Shown here in pieces: positions 9,726 through 18,943 of a stretch of 64,000 nucleotides of DNA. Each line of letters starts with the position of its first letter. Position 1 is the stretch's first letter. This stretch comes from Caulobacteraceae bacterium (GTDB lineage: Bacteria > Pseudomonadota > Alphaproteobacteria > Caulobacterales > Caulobacteraceae). The notes below the pieces were generated by a model, which saw nothing but the letters and a program-made list of their open reading frames with translations, ran no database searches and had not been told where the DNA came from. The position numbers were made by a program, and so were the translations under genes. The DNA is taken from contig JANXUA010000029.1 of the NCBI GenBank assembly GCA_025352085.1, forward strand, positions 55,887 to 119,886, in the 5' to 3' direction.

Positions 9726-11972
9726 ATGACGATGACGCCATCGCCTTCCATTTCCAGTGCGGACGCGTCTGACCCCTCGGGCGGGCGCATGCGCGCGCTG
9801 ATGGGCGGATGCTATGCCGTGGCGGCGATCCTGACGGCGACGTCGGTCGGCTTGGGGTCTTCGCCCAGCCTGATCGGGCCGCTTGGTCCAGCAAGCCCTG
9901 TCGTTCTTTTGCTGATGGGCCTGGGCTTCCTGCTGATCGCAGCCCTCGCCGCTGTACTGGGCTGGCGATTGATGCGCTTGCTCGGAGAACGGGACCGCAA
10001 CGCCGGCGCTCGTCTGCACTTGCGATTTGTAGCCCTGTTCGCACTGGCCGCGGTCGCACCGGCGGTGATCGTCGCGTTCTTCTTTGGTGTTTTGGTCACG
10101 CGCGGGGTCGACAACTGGTTCAGCGCGCGCGTGCAGACGGTGGTTGAGAACTCGGCGACGGTGGCGCGGAGCTATCTGGAGGAGGGACAAAAGTCGATCA
10201 GTGACCGGGTGGCCAGAATGGCCGGGGCGCTGAAGCCGGCAGCGCCCATCCTGGTCAAATCACCGACCGACTACAACCGCTATTTGAGCGCCTTGACCGT
10301 CGACAACGGTTTTTCGTCCGCCTATCTCATCGATCGTCAGGGCGGGGTTTTCGCCCGCGCCGAGCCGGCCGGCGTCGCCCAGTTGGCGACTCCGCCCGCC
10401 GCGAGCTTCCAGGCAGCGGATGAAGGCGATATTTCGCTGGGCGAGTTTGAATCCACCGACCTCTATCGCGCCCTGTTTCGTCTGCCAGGATATGACGGCA
10501 CCTATCTCTACGTCGTTCATCCATTGAGTCATGGCATTTTCCGGCATTTGCATGAAACGTCTGACTCGCTGGCGGCCTATCGAAAGGCCAAGGCCGGGCG
10601 GGCTCGGATCAAGGCGGCGTTCTATCTGAGTTACCTCGAAACCGTGCTGTTGGTACTGGTCGGCGCCGTTTGGTTCGGCATGGCCGCGGCGGCCAGGATC
10701 GCGGAACCGGTGGCGCGCTTGGTGCAGGCGGCCGGTCGGGTCGCGGCCGGCGACCTGACCGCGCGGGTGGATTCTGGGCGCGACCCGGAGGAGATCGCGG
10801 TCCTGTCGCGTGCCTTTAATCGGATGACGATTGATCTTCAACAACAGCAGAAGGATTTGCGCGCCGCCCACGTCGAGGCTGAATCGGGACGCCTGTTCAC
10901 CGAGGCAGTGCTGCTGGGCGTGAGCGCGGGCGTCATCGGTCTTGATCCGCGAGGCAGGGTGTCGGCGGTGAATCGCCAGGCTGATCAGCTTCTGGCTCTA
11001 AAACCGGGCGCTAGTCGCGCCAAGAATATCGCCGAGGTCGCGCCGGAATTAGCCGACGTTGCCGCGCGCGCGAAGGACGTTGAAGGCGAAGCGGAAGCGG
11101 ACGTCGATGTCATCCGCGGCGGCGAAACCCGGCGGCTGCGCGCACACGCCAGACATGGCCCGGAAGGCGTGGTTCTGACCTTCGACGACATCACTGGCCT
11201 GGTGTCGGCCCAGCGCAACGCGGCCTGGAAGGACGTGGCCCGCCGTATCGCCCATGAAATCAAGAATCCACTGACGCCAATCCAACTTTCGGCGGAGAGG
11301 CTGAAACGTAAATATCGTGATGAGATTACGAGTGATCTTGAGACATTTGATCGTTGCACCGACACGATCATTCGCCAGGTCGGCGACATCGGACGGATGG
11401 TCGACGAATTCTCGGCATTCGCACGCATGCCGGCCCCCCGCTTCGCTAGCCATGACGCCGCCGAGTTGGTTCGCCAGGCCGTATTCGCCCAGCGCGTGGC
11501 TGACCCACGCGTGGCGATCGAGGTCCACGGTGACAGCGCGCCGATCATGCTGGTGTGCGACGGGCGGATCGTCGGCCAGGCCCTGGCCAATGTCCTCAAG
11601 AACGCAGGCGAGGCAATCGACGCCCGCATAGCCGCAACGCCGGCGCCGCCAGGTCGTATCGACGTCCATCTGGCGCTGAGTGAAGAGCGCGTCGACGTCA
11701 TCATCGATGACAACGGTGTGGGCCTGCCGGCGCAAGATCGTGACCGCCTGACCGAGCCCTATGTGACGACGCGGATCAAGGGAACGGGCCTGGGTCTGGC
11801 GATCGTGCGGCGCATTCTGGAAGATCACGGCGGCCGGCTGGTGCTGAACGACAGGCCGCGCGGCGCCGAGGGACCGGTCGAGGGCGCGCGGATCGTCCTG
11901 TCGTTTCCTCTCGGCGATCCGGGCCGGATCGGTCAGGATAACACGGCCCAGGCCACACAGGTGCATGCATGA
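9726..11972 (+). CDS. ntrY: nitrogen/redox sensor histidine kinase NtrY
   Basis: This membrane sensor kinase pairs with NtrX; in other alphaproteobacteria the pair responds to nitrogen and redox or low-oxygen conditions. The 748-residue product has two N-terminal membrane helices, a periplasmic sensor part, a further membrane segment near residue 300 and a HAMP domain. A PAS domain follows, then the HisKA dimerisation motif RIAHEIKNPLTPIQL and an HATPase domain (DNGVGLP, GTGLGLAIV). The ATG at 9726 follows a short intergenic gap after nuoN. Its stop overlaps the ntrX start (ATGA). Finding it behind nuoN rather than behind ntrC is unusual. Confidence 0.94.
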   Translation: MTMTPSPSISSADASDPSGGRMRALMGGCYAVAAILTATSVGLGSSPSLIGPLGPASPVVLLLMGLGFLLIAALAAVLGWRLMRLLGERDRNAGARLHLRFVALFALAAVAPAVIVAFFFGVLVTRGVDNWFSARVQTVVENSATVARSYLEEGQKSISDRVARMAGALKPAAPILVKSPTDYNRYLSALTVDNGFSSAYLIDRQGGVFARAEPAGVAQLATPPAASFQAADEGDISLGEFESTDLYRALFRLPGYDGTYLYVVHPLSHGIFRHLHETSDSLAAYRKAKAGRARIKAAFYLSYLETVLLVLVGAVWFGMAAAARIAEPVARLVQAAGRVAAGDLTARVDSGRDPEEIAVLSRAFNRMTIDLQQQQKDLRAAHVEAESGRLFTEAVLLGVSAGVIGLDPRGRVSAVNRQADQLLALKPGASRAKNIAEVAPELADVAARAKDVEGEAEADVDVIRGGETRRLRAHARHGPEGVVLTFDDITGLVSAQRNAAWKDVARRIAHEIKNPLTPIQLSAERLKRKYRDEITSDLETFDRCTDTIIRQVGDIGRMVDEFSAFARMPAPRFASHDAAELVRQAVFAQRVADPRVAIEVHGDSAPIMLVCDGRIVGQALANVLKNAGEAIDARIAATPAPPGRIDVHLALSEERVDVIIDDNGVGLPAQDRDRLTEPYVTTRIKGTGLGLAIVRRILEDHGGRLVLNDRPRGAEGPVEGARIVLSFPLGDPGRIGQDNTAQATQVHA

Positions 11973-13360
11973 TCAGTGACATTCTCGTCGTCGACGACGA
12001 GGCGGACATTCGCGAACTCGTGGCGGCCATCTTGCAGGATGACGGCTACGCGGTGCGCACGGCGCACAACGCCGAGACGGCGCTGGCCGCCATCCGCGCG
12101 CGCAAACCGGCGCTGATTGTCCTCGATATCTGGATGACCGGCGGCGGAATGGACGGGCTTGAACTCTTGGATATGGTCAAAACCTTGGACACCGACCTGC
12201 CCGTGGTGATGATTTCCGGCCACGGCAATATCGAAACAGCCGTCAGCGCGATCAAGCGCGGCGCCTACGATTTTGTGGAAAAGCCGTTCAAATCGGACCG
12301 CCTTCTGCTGATCATCGAACGGGCGCTGGAGGCGGCTAATCTCAAACGCGAGAACAAGCGCCTGCGCACCCAGGCCATCGTGCCCGACGGCATGGTCGGC
12401 GCGTCCGTCGCCTCACAGCAGCTCCGCGCCATGATCAGCAAGGTCGCGCCCGCCAACAGCCGAGTGCTGATCTCTGGTCCTCCCGGAGCCGGCAAGGAGA
12501 CGGCGGCCCGGCTGATTCACGCCGCGAGCCCCCGTGCGCGCGGCGAATTCGTGGCCATCAGCGCGGCTGGCATGACGCCGCAACGGATGGATCTGGAACT
12601 GTTCGGAGAGGAAGGGGAGGGCGACCGGCCGGCCAAAATCGGTGTATTCGAGCGCGCTCACGGCGGCACGCTATATATCGATGATATCGCCGACATGCCG
12701 CGCGAGACGCAGAGCCGCATCTTGCGCGTCCTGGTGGAACAGCGATTCCGTCGGGTGGGCGGCGCCCAGGACGTGCAGGTGGATGTGCGGGTGGTGTCGT
12801 CGACATCGCGCGACCTCGCCGAGGAGATCGCGACCGGGCGTCTGCGCGAGGACCTGTTCCATCGTCTTAACGTTGTTCCTTTACGCGTGCCGGGTCTGGC
12901 TGAACGCCGCGGGGATATTCCCGCTCTGATCGACTATTACCTAGATCGCCTCAGCACCGCCTCGGGCCTGCCAAAACGGAGACTGGCCGAGGACGCTTAC
13001 GCCACATTGCAGGTTCAGGCGTGGCCCGGAAACGTTCGGCAATTGCGCAACGTGGTGGAGCGGATTCTAATCCTGGCCGCGGGAGATCCGGATCAACCGA
13101 TTACCGGCGACATGCTCCCGCCTGAAGCCGGCGCGACACCGCCAGCCGGGGGCCTCGGGGCCGAGCGGATCATCGCCCTGCCTCTGCGCGAGGCGCGCGA
13201 ATTGTTCGAGCGCGAATATCTCGACGCCCAGATCATGCGTTTTGGTGGCAATATTTCGCGCACCGCGGCGTTTATCGGTATGGAGCGCTCGGCCCTGCAC
13301 CGAAAACTGAAATCTCTTGGCTTTGGTGGCGTGCGCCTGGCCGATGAAGCCTGCAACTGA
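11969..13360 (+). CDS. ntrX: NtrX-family response regulator, GAFTGA loop absent
   Basis: This is the response regulator partner of NtrY. The 463-residue product has a receiver domain with phospho-acceptor Asp53 and the conserved lysine in VEKPF. An AAA+ domain follows with a Walker A variant GPPGAGKE (about 170-177). It ends in a Fis-type helix-turn-helix (NISRTAAFIGMERSALHRKL). The segment between LFGEE and HGGTLYIDD (about 211-238) has no GAFTGA loop, and the Walker B acidic pair is DD rather than DE. It therefore probably does not activate sigma-54 polymerase, as known for NtrX of several alphaproteobacteria. It overlaps ntrY by four bases and the next gene by one base. Confidence 0.92.
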   Translation: MISDILVVDDEADIRELVAAILQDDGYAVRTAHNAETALAAIRARKPALIVLDIWMTGGGMDGLELLDMVKTLDTDLPVVMISGHGNIETAVSAIKRGAYDFVEKPFKSDRLLLIIERALEAANLKRENKRLRTQAIVPDGMVGASVASQQLRAMISKVAPANSRVLISGPPGAGKETAARLIHAASPRARGEFVAISAAGMTPQRMDLELFGEEGEGDRPAKIGVFERAHGGTLYIDDIADMPRETQSRILRVLVEQRFRRVGGAQDVQVDVRVVSSTSRDLAEEIATGRLREDLFHRLNVVPLRVPGLAERRGDIPALIDYYLDRLSTASGLPKRRLAEDAYATLQVQAWPGNVRQLRNVVERILILAAGDPDQPITGDMLPPEAGATPPAGGLGAERIIALPLREARELFEREYLDAQIMRFGGNISRTAAFIGMERSALHRKLKSLGFGGVRLADEACN

Positions 13361-14223
13361 TGGGACGGATCGCTTACGTGAACGGCCGCTTTGTTCGTCA
13401 TGCCGAGGCGGCGGTGCATATCGAAGATCGCGGATATCAGTTTTCCGACGGCGTTTACGAGGTGTGGGCGGTTCTCGACGGAAAACTTGCCGATTCAGCG
13501 GGGCATTTCGCGCGGTTGAAGCGCAGCCTGGGCGAACTGCGCATTCCGGCCCCGATGAGCGACGCGGCGTTGAAGATCGTTCTGGCCGAGACGGTGCGCA
13601 AGAACCGCATTCGCGAGGGTCTGGTCTACCTGCAGGTGACCCGCGGCGTGGCGCCGCGCGATCACCCCTTTCCCGATCCGCCGCCCGTGCCCGCTATTGT
13701 GATCACGGCCAAGGCGGTCGATCCGGCGATTGCCAAACAGCGCGCGCAAAAGGGCGCCGCCGTGGTCACCACACCCGAAAATCGCTGGGGGCGGTGCGAC
13801 ATCAAAACCGTCAGCCTGTTGCCCAATGTCCTGGCCAAGCAGAAGGCGAAAGAGGCCGGCGCCGTCGAGGCTTGGTTTGTCGACGATCTTGGCCTGGTGA
13901 CCGAAGGCGCCTCGTCCAACGCCTGGATTGTCGACGCGGCCGGGGTCCTGCGCACCCGCGATATCCAGGCCAACATCCTGCGCGGCGTGACGCGCGCGAG
14001 CCTGCTGGCGTTGATCGACGGCTTGGGGGTCACGTTCGAGGAACGCCCTTTCACTCCGGCGGAGGCAAAATCCGCCAAGGAAGCCTTCATTACAGGCGCC
14101 GGAACCCTGGTTTTGCCCATTGTGCGGATCGATGGCGCCAATGTGGGAAATGGCGCGCCCGGCCCGGTGGCGAAACGCCTGCGCCATCTCTATATCGAGC
14201 ATGCGCGGCGCGGCGCCGATTAA
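13360..14223 (+). CDS. dat: D-amino-acid aminotransferase (class IV PLP aminotransferase)
   Basis: This PLP enzyme of aminotransferase class IV interconverts D-amino acids and 2-oxo acids, giving for example D-glutamate for peptidoglycan. The 287-residue product has the N-terminal DRGYQFSDGVYEV signature. The PLP lysine is in the CDIKTVSLLPNVLAKQKA block, followed by the EGASSNAWIV motif, all typical of D-alanine transaminases. Its ATG shares one base with the ntrX stop (TGATG), so it is read from the ntrYX message. A branched-chain aminotransferase role is less likely, because the length and order match the alphaproteobacterial ntrX-dat-hfq arrangement. Confidence 0.88.
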   Translation: MGRIAYVNGRFVRHAEAAVHIEDRGYQFSDGVYEVWAVLDGKLADSAGHFARLKRSLGELRIPAPMSDAALKIVLAETVRKNRIREGLVYLQVTRGVAPRDHPFPDPPPVPAIVITAKAVDPAIAKQRAQKGAAVVTTPENRWGRCDIKTVSLLPNVLAKQKAKEAGAVEAWFVDDLGLVTEGASSNAWIVDAAGVLRTRDIQANILRGVTRASLLALIDGLGVTFEERPFTPAEAKSAKEAFITGAGTLVLPIVRIDGANVGNGAPGPVAKRLRHLYIEHARRGAD

Positions 14224-14271
14224 CGGCGCCCCTCGATATTCACGCGCGGCAAGCACAATAGAGAGGCTTTT

Positions 14272-14523
14272 GTGTCCAACGAAAAAAAGCAGAATTTGCA
14301 GGACGCTTTCCTGAACGCCGTGCGCAAGGCGCGCACGCCGGTGACCATATTCCTGGTCAATGGCGTCAAGTTGCAGGGCGTGGTGAGCTGGTTTGACAAC
14401 TTCTGCGTCCTGCTACGACGCGATGGTCAGGCCCAGCTGGTCTACAAGCACGCCATCTCCACCATCATGCCCAGCGCGCCGGTTCAGCTCTACGAGCCGG
14501 CTGAAGAAGACGAGGACGATTGA
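14272..14523 (+). CDS. hfq: RNA chaperone Hfq
   Basis: Hfq forms a hexameric Sm-like ring that joins small RNAs to messages. The 83-residue product contains the Sm1 region ([20 protein letters not shown]) and the Sm2 motif YKHAIST. A short acidic C-terminal tail (EEDEDD) follows, typical of this class. The start is a GTG at 14272 after a GAGAGG ribosome-binding site. The gene sits 48 bases after dat and its stop overlaps the hflX start, giving the widely conserved hfq-hflX pair. Confidence 0.97.
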   Translation: MSNEKKQNLQDAFLNAVRKARTPVTIFLVNGVKLQGVVSWFDNFCVLLRRDGQAQLVYKHAISTIMPSAPVQLYEPAEEDEDD

Positions 14524-15821
14524 AGACCAAACTCGTCGATCACCGCGCGCCCGATCTGGCGGCGCTCGTCATCCATCCGGTTCATCCGCGTGGCGGCGCA
14601 ACCCGCGCGCCGGAGACTCGGCTGGCGGAGGCGGTGGGGCTAGCGGCCGCCTTGGACCTTAAGGTCAGCGAAGCCATGGTCGCCCCCCTGCGGACGATGG
14701 CCTCGGCAACTCTGTTCGGCAAAGGGCGGGTGGATGACATCGCCGCCCTGTGCAAGGCGCAGGGCATCGACGTTGTGGTCGTCGACGATGCGCTGACTCC
14801 GATCCAGCAGCGTAACCTGGAGCGCGCCTGGAAGACCAAGGTCCTCGACCGCACCGGCATGATCCTGGAGATCTTCGGTCGCCGCGCCCGCACCGGCGAA
14901 GGGCGTTTGCAGGTTGAACTGGCGCGCCTCGACTATGAACGCTCGCGCCTCGTGCGCACCTGGACCCACCTTGAGCGGCAACGCGGGGGCTTCGGCTTTC
15001 TGGGCGGGCCTGGCGAAACCCAGATCGAGGCCGACCGGCGGCTGTTGATGAACCGGATCGTCAAGCTGAAAGCGGAACTGGCCGAGGTGCGGCGGACACG
15101 CGGATTGCAGCGGCGCTCGCGCAAACGCGTCCCTTATCCGATCGTCGCCCTCGTCGGCTACACCAACGCCGGAAAATCGACCCTGTTCAATCATTTGACG
15201 GCGGCCAAGGTTCTGGCTCAGGATATGTTGTTCGCCACACTCGATCCGACTCTGCGACGGCTGGCTCTGCCGGGCGGCCGGCCGGCGATCTTGTCCGACA
15301 CCGTGGGCTTCATATCCGATCTGCCCCACGGACTGGTCGAGGCTTTTCGCGCCACGCTCGACGAGGTGCGCGAAGCCGATGTGATCCTACATGTGCGCGA
15401 CATCGCCGATGAGGATTCCGACGCGCAGCGCCAGGATGTGGAGATCGTTCTGGCTCAGATCGGCATTGGACCGGACAGCCAGCGCAAGCTCATCGAGGTA
15501 TGGAACAAAAGTGATCTCCTGACGCCCGACGGTCTCGCTGATGTCGACGCTCGAGCGTCGAGGGTCGGCGCGGTTGTGGCTTCGGCGATCAGCGGAGAGG
15601 GAACGTCGGCCCTCCTCACCCGGATCGGCGCCCTCGTCGCTGAAGACCCCGAGCGGGCGTTCAGGCTTGACGCTTCGGACGGCGAGGGCCTCGCCTGGCT
15701 CTACCAACACGGCCGCGTCACCGCCCGTAACGAGACCGAGGATCTGGTGACGATCGTCGCGCGACTGGACCGTCAGGCGCTCGGTCGCTTCGAGCAGTTG
15801 AGGCCCGGCGCGACCGGTTAA
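14520..15821 (+). CDS. hflX: ribosome-associated GTPase HflX
   Basis: HflX is a GTPase that splits stalled or hibernating ribosomes. The 433-residue product has the N-terminal HflX-specific domain and a coiled linker ([18 protein letters not shown]). The GTPase domain follows, with P-loop [10 protein letters not shown]3 DTVGF and G4 NKSD. The ORF begins with TTG at 14520, overlapping the hfq stop by four bases. No better start lies close downstream, so I accept it. Its stop and the mazG stop on the other strand share the palindrome TTAA. Confidence 0.93.
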   Translation: MKTKLVDHRAPDLAALVIHPVHPRGGATRAPETRLAEAVGLAAALDLKVSEAMVAPLRTMASATLFGKGRVDDIAALCKAQGIDVVVVDDALTPIQQRNLERAWKTKVLDRTGMILEIFGRRARTGEGRLQVELARLDYERSRLVRTWTHLERQRGGFGFLGGPGETQIEADRRLLMNRIVKLKAELAEVRRTRGLQRRSRKRVPYPIVALVGYTNAGKSTLFNHLTAAKVLAQDMLFATLDPTLRRLALPGGRPAILSDTVGFISDLPHGLVEAFRATLDEVREADVILHVRDIADEDSDAQRQDVEIVLAQIGIGPDSQRKLIEVWNKSDLLTPDGLADVDARASRVGAVVASAISGEGTSALLTRIGALVAEDPERAFRLDASDGEGLAWLYQHGRVTARNETEDLVTIVARLDRQALGRFEQLRPGATG

Positions 15822-16630
15822 GCGTGGAACCGTTTCTCCGCTGCCTTCGCGGCCTGCCAGAGGTCCTCCATTTCCACCAAATTCGACTGGGCCGGCGTGC
15901 GGCCGTCAGCGTCGAGCGCTCGCTCGATGAACTCGAACCGGCGGGTGAACTTGGCGTTCGAGCCCCTCAAGGCGCTCTCCGGATCAATCTCCAGATGCCT
16001 GGCGATATTGGCGCACACAAACAGGACGTCGCCAAGTTCGTCGGTGATCCGCGCCCGGTCGCCGACGGCGATTTCAGCTTCCAGTTCGCCGACCTCCTCG
16101 TGCAGCTTGGTCAGCACCTCGTCGATTTGCGCCCACACAAAGCCGACGCGGCCAGCGCGCTTTGAGAGTTTCACCGCCCGCGTAAGAGCGGGGAAGCCAA
16201 GCGGAACGTCGCTGAGGATACCATCCGAACCTTTTGAATTGGCTTGACGTTCGTTGTCCTTGATCTCTTCCCAGGCCTGGGCCTGTTCTCCGGCGGTCCG
16301 GGCCTGGACGTTGGCGAAGACATGTGGATGCCGGCGGGTCATTTTCGCGGCGACGCTCCGCGCGATATCGGCAAAGTCGAAAACCCCGGCCTCCTTAGCC
16401 ATCTGGGCGTGAAAGATCACCTGGAATAGCAGGTCGCCGAGCTCATCACGCAAGTCTGTCATGTCGTCACGCGCGATCGCGTCGGCGACTTCATATGCTT
16501 CTTCAATGGTATAGGACGCTATGCTCGCAAACGTTTGCTCCTTGTCCCACGGACAGCCGTCGTCGTGTGATCGCAGGCGGGCCATCAGATCAAGCAGGTC
16601 GGACACGGCCGCGTCGGCGCGGTCAGTCAT
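15818..16630 (-). CDS. mazG: nucleoside triphosphate pyrophosphohydrolase MazG
   Basis: MazG hydrolyses NTPs and dNTPs to monophosphates and pyrophosphate, clearing abnormal nucleotides. The 270-residue product carries the first MazG domain with the metal-binding EEAYE motif and later acidic residues (DELGDLLFQVIFHA). A second copy follows (GELEAEIAVGDRARITDELGDVLF), the usual two-domain form. It is convergent with hflX, overlapping it by four bases. On its own strand it starts 8 bases inside the end of the leucyltransferase gene, so the two are co-transcribed. Confidence 0.95.
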   Translation of the reverse strand: MTDRADAAVSDLLDLMARLRSHDDGCPWDKEQTFASIASYTIEEAYEVADAIARDDMTDLRDELGDLLFQVIFHAQMAKEAGVFDFADIARSVAAKMTRRHPHVFANVQARTAGEQAQAWEEIKDNERQANSKGSDGILSDVPLGFPALTRAVKLSKRAGRVGFVWAQIDEVLTKLHEEVGELEAEIAVGDRARITDELGDVLFVCANIARHLEIDPESALRGSNAKFTRRFEFIERALDADGRTPAQSNLVEMEDLWQAAKAAEKRFHA

Positions 16631-17384
16631 TCTGCGGCGCCAGGTCGCGCGTGGACATGAGCCGCCAACCGGTCATGTCGAGAATCTCGATGGGTGAAAA
16701 CTTCGCCTTGTAATCCATCTTGGCGCTGCCTCGCACCCAATAGCCGAGATAGAGATAGGCGAGGCCGGTGTCGTTCGCTTGGCGCACGTGATCGAGAATG
16801 ATGAATGAACCGGGGCTGGCGCGCGCGATGGCCGGGTCGAAAAAGCTGTAGACCAGCGACAGACCGTCGGCCATTTCGTCGACCAGCGCGCAGGCCAACA
16901 AGGCTCCTGGGCCGCCGTCCGCCGATGGCGCCCGATATTCCACCATGTGCGTGCGAACCGTGGTGTCCTCGACCATGGCGACATAGTCGGACCAGGACAT
17001 GTCGGCCATGCCGCCGCCGGCGTGACGAGAGTTCAGATAGGCGGTGAGGAGATCGTACTGTTCTCGCGTGGCCTCGGCTTCGACCAGATGGCGCACGACA
17101 TGCGCGCCGCGCCCGAGCACGCGCCGCTCGGAACGGGAAAACACATAATCGTTGACCGGCAGGCGCGCCGATACACAGGCCGCGCACCCTTCGCACGCTG
17201 GCCGGTAGGCGATGTTCTGCGATCGGCGAAAACCGCCATGGGTCAGAGAATCGTGCACCAAGGGTCCGCCGGCCATCGGCAAATGAGCAAACACCTTGCG
17301 TTCCTTGCGATCAGGCAGGTAGGGGCAGGGCGAGGGCGCCGTCAGGAAGAACCGTAGTTGCCGGGTCGGTGTATGATGGGTCAC
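16623..17384 (-). CDS. bpt: aspartate/glutamate leucyltransferase (N-end rule)
   Basis: This enzyme adds leucine from Leu-tRNA to proteins with N-terminal Asp or Glu, marking them for ClpS/ClpAP. The product is 253 residues from the GTG at 17384. That start aligns with the usual N-terminus ending in TRQLRFFLTAP. The ORF track extends upstream to 17486, and an ATG at 17426 is the alternative. Conserved features are the PYLPDRKERKVFAHL segment, the cysteine motif RPACEGCAACVSARLPV and the C-terminal GYWVRGSAKMDYKAKF. It overlaps mazG by 8 bases and is divergent from the dehydrogenase gene. Confidence 0.9.
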   Translation of the reverse strand: MTHHTPTRQLRFFLTAPSPCPYLPDRKERKVFAHLPMAGGPLVHDSLTHGGFRRSQNIAYRPACEGCAACVSARLPVNDYVFSRSERRVLGRGAHVVRHLVEAEATREQYDLLTAYLNSRHAGGGMADMSWSDYVAMVEDTTVRTHMVEYRAPSADGGPGALLACALVDEMADGLSLVYSFFDPAIARASPGSFIILDHVRQANDTGLAYLYLGYWVRGSAKMDYKAKFSPIEILDMTGWRLMSTRDLAPQND

Positions 17385-17485
17385 GGTTGCACTGAGTCTT
17401 GCATTTAGGCGATGATTAGGAGCCATGGCGCGCCAGAGTGCAAGAGTGGTTTGCGTCAGAGCGCGGGTGAGAGAGGGACGGCACA

Positions 17486-18340
17486 ATGCGGGTCGCGTTT
17501 ATCGGACTGGGCGTGATGGGCTTTCCGATGGCCGGGCATCTGGCCGCGGCAGGGCATTCGGTCAGCGTCTTCAATCGCTCGCCCGACAAGGCGATTCTCT
17601 GGGCGGAGGGTTACGCTGGCGTGACCGCCGCGACGATCGAGGACGCCGTGGTTGGAGCCGAACTTGTGGCGCTATGCGTCGGCAATGATGGCGATGTCCG
17701 CGCCGTTGTGAACACCGCGCTGTCGTCCTTGGCCAGAAGGACGATCATCGTCGATCACACCACGACGTCGGCCAGGCTCGCACGGGAGATGGCGGCTCTT
17801 GTCAAAAAGCGGGGCTGCGAATTTCTCGACGCGCCGGTGTCCGGCGGTGAGGCCGGCGCGAAGAACGGTCAGCTTTCCATCATGATCGGCGGCGAGTCGG
17901 AGGCCGTCGCGCGCGCTCGGCCGGTGATCGGCGTCTACGCCAAGGCGATCCGCCACATGGGCGAAGCCGGATCGGGGCAACTGACCAAGATGGTCAATCA
18001 GATCTGCATCGCCGGCGTCGTTCAAGGCTTGGCTGAAGGTGTCGCCTTCGCCAGAACCGCCGGCCTCGATCCCAACCTTGTTTATCTGGCCGTCTCACAA
18101 GGCGCCGCGCAATCGTGGCAGATGGACAACCGCTGGAAGACCATGGCCCAGGGCGAGTTCGAGTTCGGCTTTGCCGTCGACTGGATGCGCAAGGACCTGG
18201 GCCTGGTTCTCGACGAAGCCCGCGCCAACGGCGCTCGGGTCGAGGTCACCGCTCTGGTCGATCAGTTCTACGCCGAGGTGCAGGCCATGGGGGGGCGACG
18301 CTGGGACACCTCCAGCCTGGCTGCACGGTTGCTGAAATAG
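17486..18340 (+). CDS. beta-hydroxyacid dehydrogenase family protein (3-hydroxyisobutyrate dehydrogenase-like)
   Basis: This is an NAD(P)-dependent oxidoreductase of the family that includes 3-hydroxyisobutyrate and tartronate-semialdehyde reductases. The 284-residue product begins with the Rossmann motif GLGVMGFPMAGHL. It has the substrate-site motif DAPVSGGEAGAKNGQLSIM and the catalytic lysine in GQLTKMVNQ near residue 170. The rest is the helical C-terminal domain. The ATG at 17486 follows a GAGAGGGAC ribosome-binding site. The substrate cannot be told from sequence. It stands alone, divergent from bpt. Confidence 0.88.
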   Translation: MRVAFIGLGVMGFPMAGHLAAAGHSVSVFNRSPDKAILWAEGYAGVTAATIEDAVVGAELVALCVGNDGDVRAVVNTALSSLARRTIIVDHTTTSARLAREMAALVKKRGCEFLDAPVSGGEAGAKNGQLSIMIGGESEAVARARPVIGVYAKAIRHMGEAGSGQLTKMVNQICIAGVVQGLAEGVAFARTAGLDPNLVYLAVSQGAAQSWQMDNRWKTMAQGEFEFGFAVDWMRKDLGLVLDEARANGARVEVTALVDQFYAEVQAMGGRRWDTSSLAARLLK

Positions 18341-18582
18341 GTTCGAGTGCCCGCGCTGGTAACTACGGTGGTCGCCTGAGCATTCGGGGGCGGTCCAACT
18401 GCCCGGGAAAAATGGCAATTGCCTATGGGCTGAATTTTCGTTGGCAAAGCCCCAAAACCCAATACCAAGGCCGGTCTGCCGGGAAATTGAGCGTGAAAAT
18501 GGCGAATGCTGCATGAATAGCAACAGCGCGAAATATATGTTGCGTCTTTTGAATATAAAAAGGAATGAAAAGGAGTGTTTTT

Positions 18583-18933
18583 ATGTCAACCCAAACCGTG
18601 AGCGACACTCCCGTTATCGAATGGGATGACGGAGTCGTCTTCGTCTTTTCATGGTCGAGCAAAAAGTTTTACGGTGGCCTTATCCATCTTCAGGTCGCTC
18701 AAGCCAACGCCACCGGTACCCAGACCCAGGTGACAAATATCCTGCAGACGCTTAGCCAAACGCAATTTCAAGTCTCTAGCGACCCGCAAAGCTGGATGGA
18801 CACGATAAAATCGGCGGCGCGGAGCTCGGGAAACAAGGTGGTGATCACCTTCGATGATTCCACCTCCGTCCATTATACAACCCAGGTCGGAACCAGTTAC
18901 GATTTGCAGGTGCTCTACAGCTTGGCCGGATAG
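18583..18933 (+). CDS. small protein of unknown function (116 aa)
   Basis: I do not recognise this product. The ORF track starts at 18565, but the ATG at 18583 has a clean AAAAGGAG ribosome-binding site and is preferred. The 116-residue product has no signal peptide or membrane segment. It is rich in Thr, Ser and Gln in the middle, with a likely beta-rich N-terminus (VVFVFSWSSKKFYGG) and a last strand YDLQVLYSLAG. The gene and the roughly 80 bases before it are much richer in A and T than their surroundings. Its codons also differ from neighbouring genes, suggesting recent arrival. It is monocistronic and convergent with a broken DUF1697 gene. Confidence 0.7.
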   Translation: MSTQTVSDTPVIEWDDGVVFVFSWSSKKFYGGLIHLQVAQANATGTQTQVTNILQTLSQTQFQVSSDPQSWMDTIKSAARSSGNKVVITFDDSTSVHYTTQVGTSYDLQVLYSLAG

Positions 18934-18943
18934 CTAACCGCAG

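Noticed and set aside
18386-18406. Stem GGGCGGT-CCA-ACTGCCC after the dehydrogenase gene as a terminator
   Set aside because: Only a three-base loop, one G-T pair and no T-run in either direction.
18441-18629. 62-codon plus-strand ORF upstream of the orphan gene
   Set aside because: No ribosome-binding site, overlaps the real gene out of frame and shows no domain.
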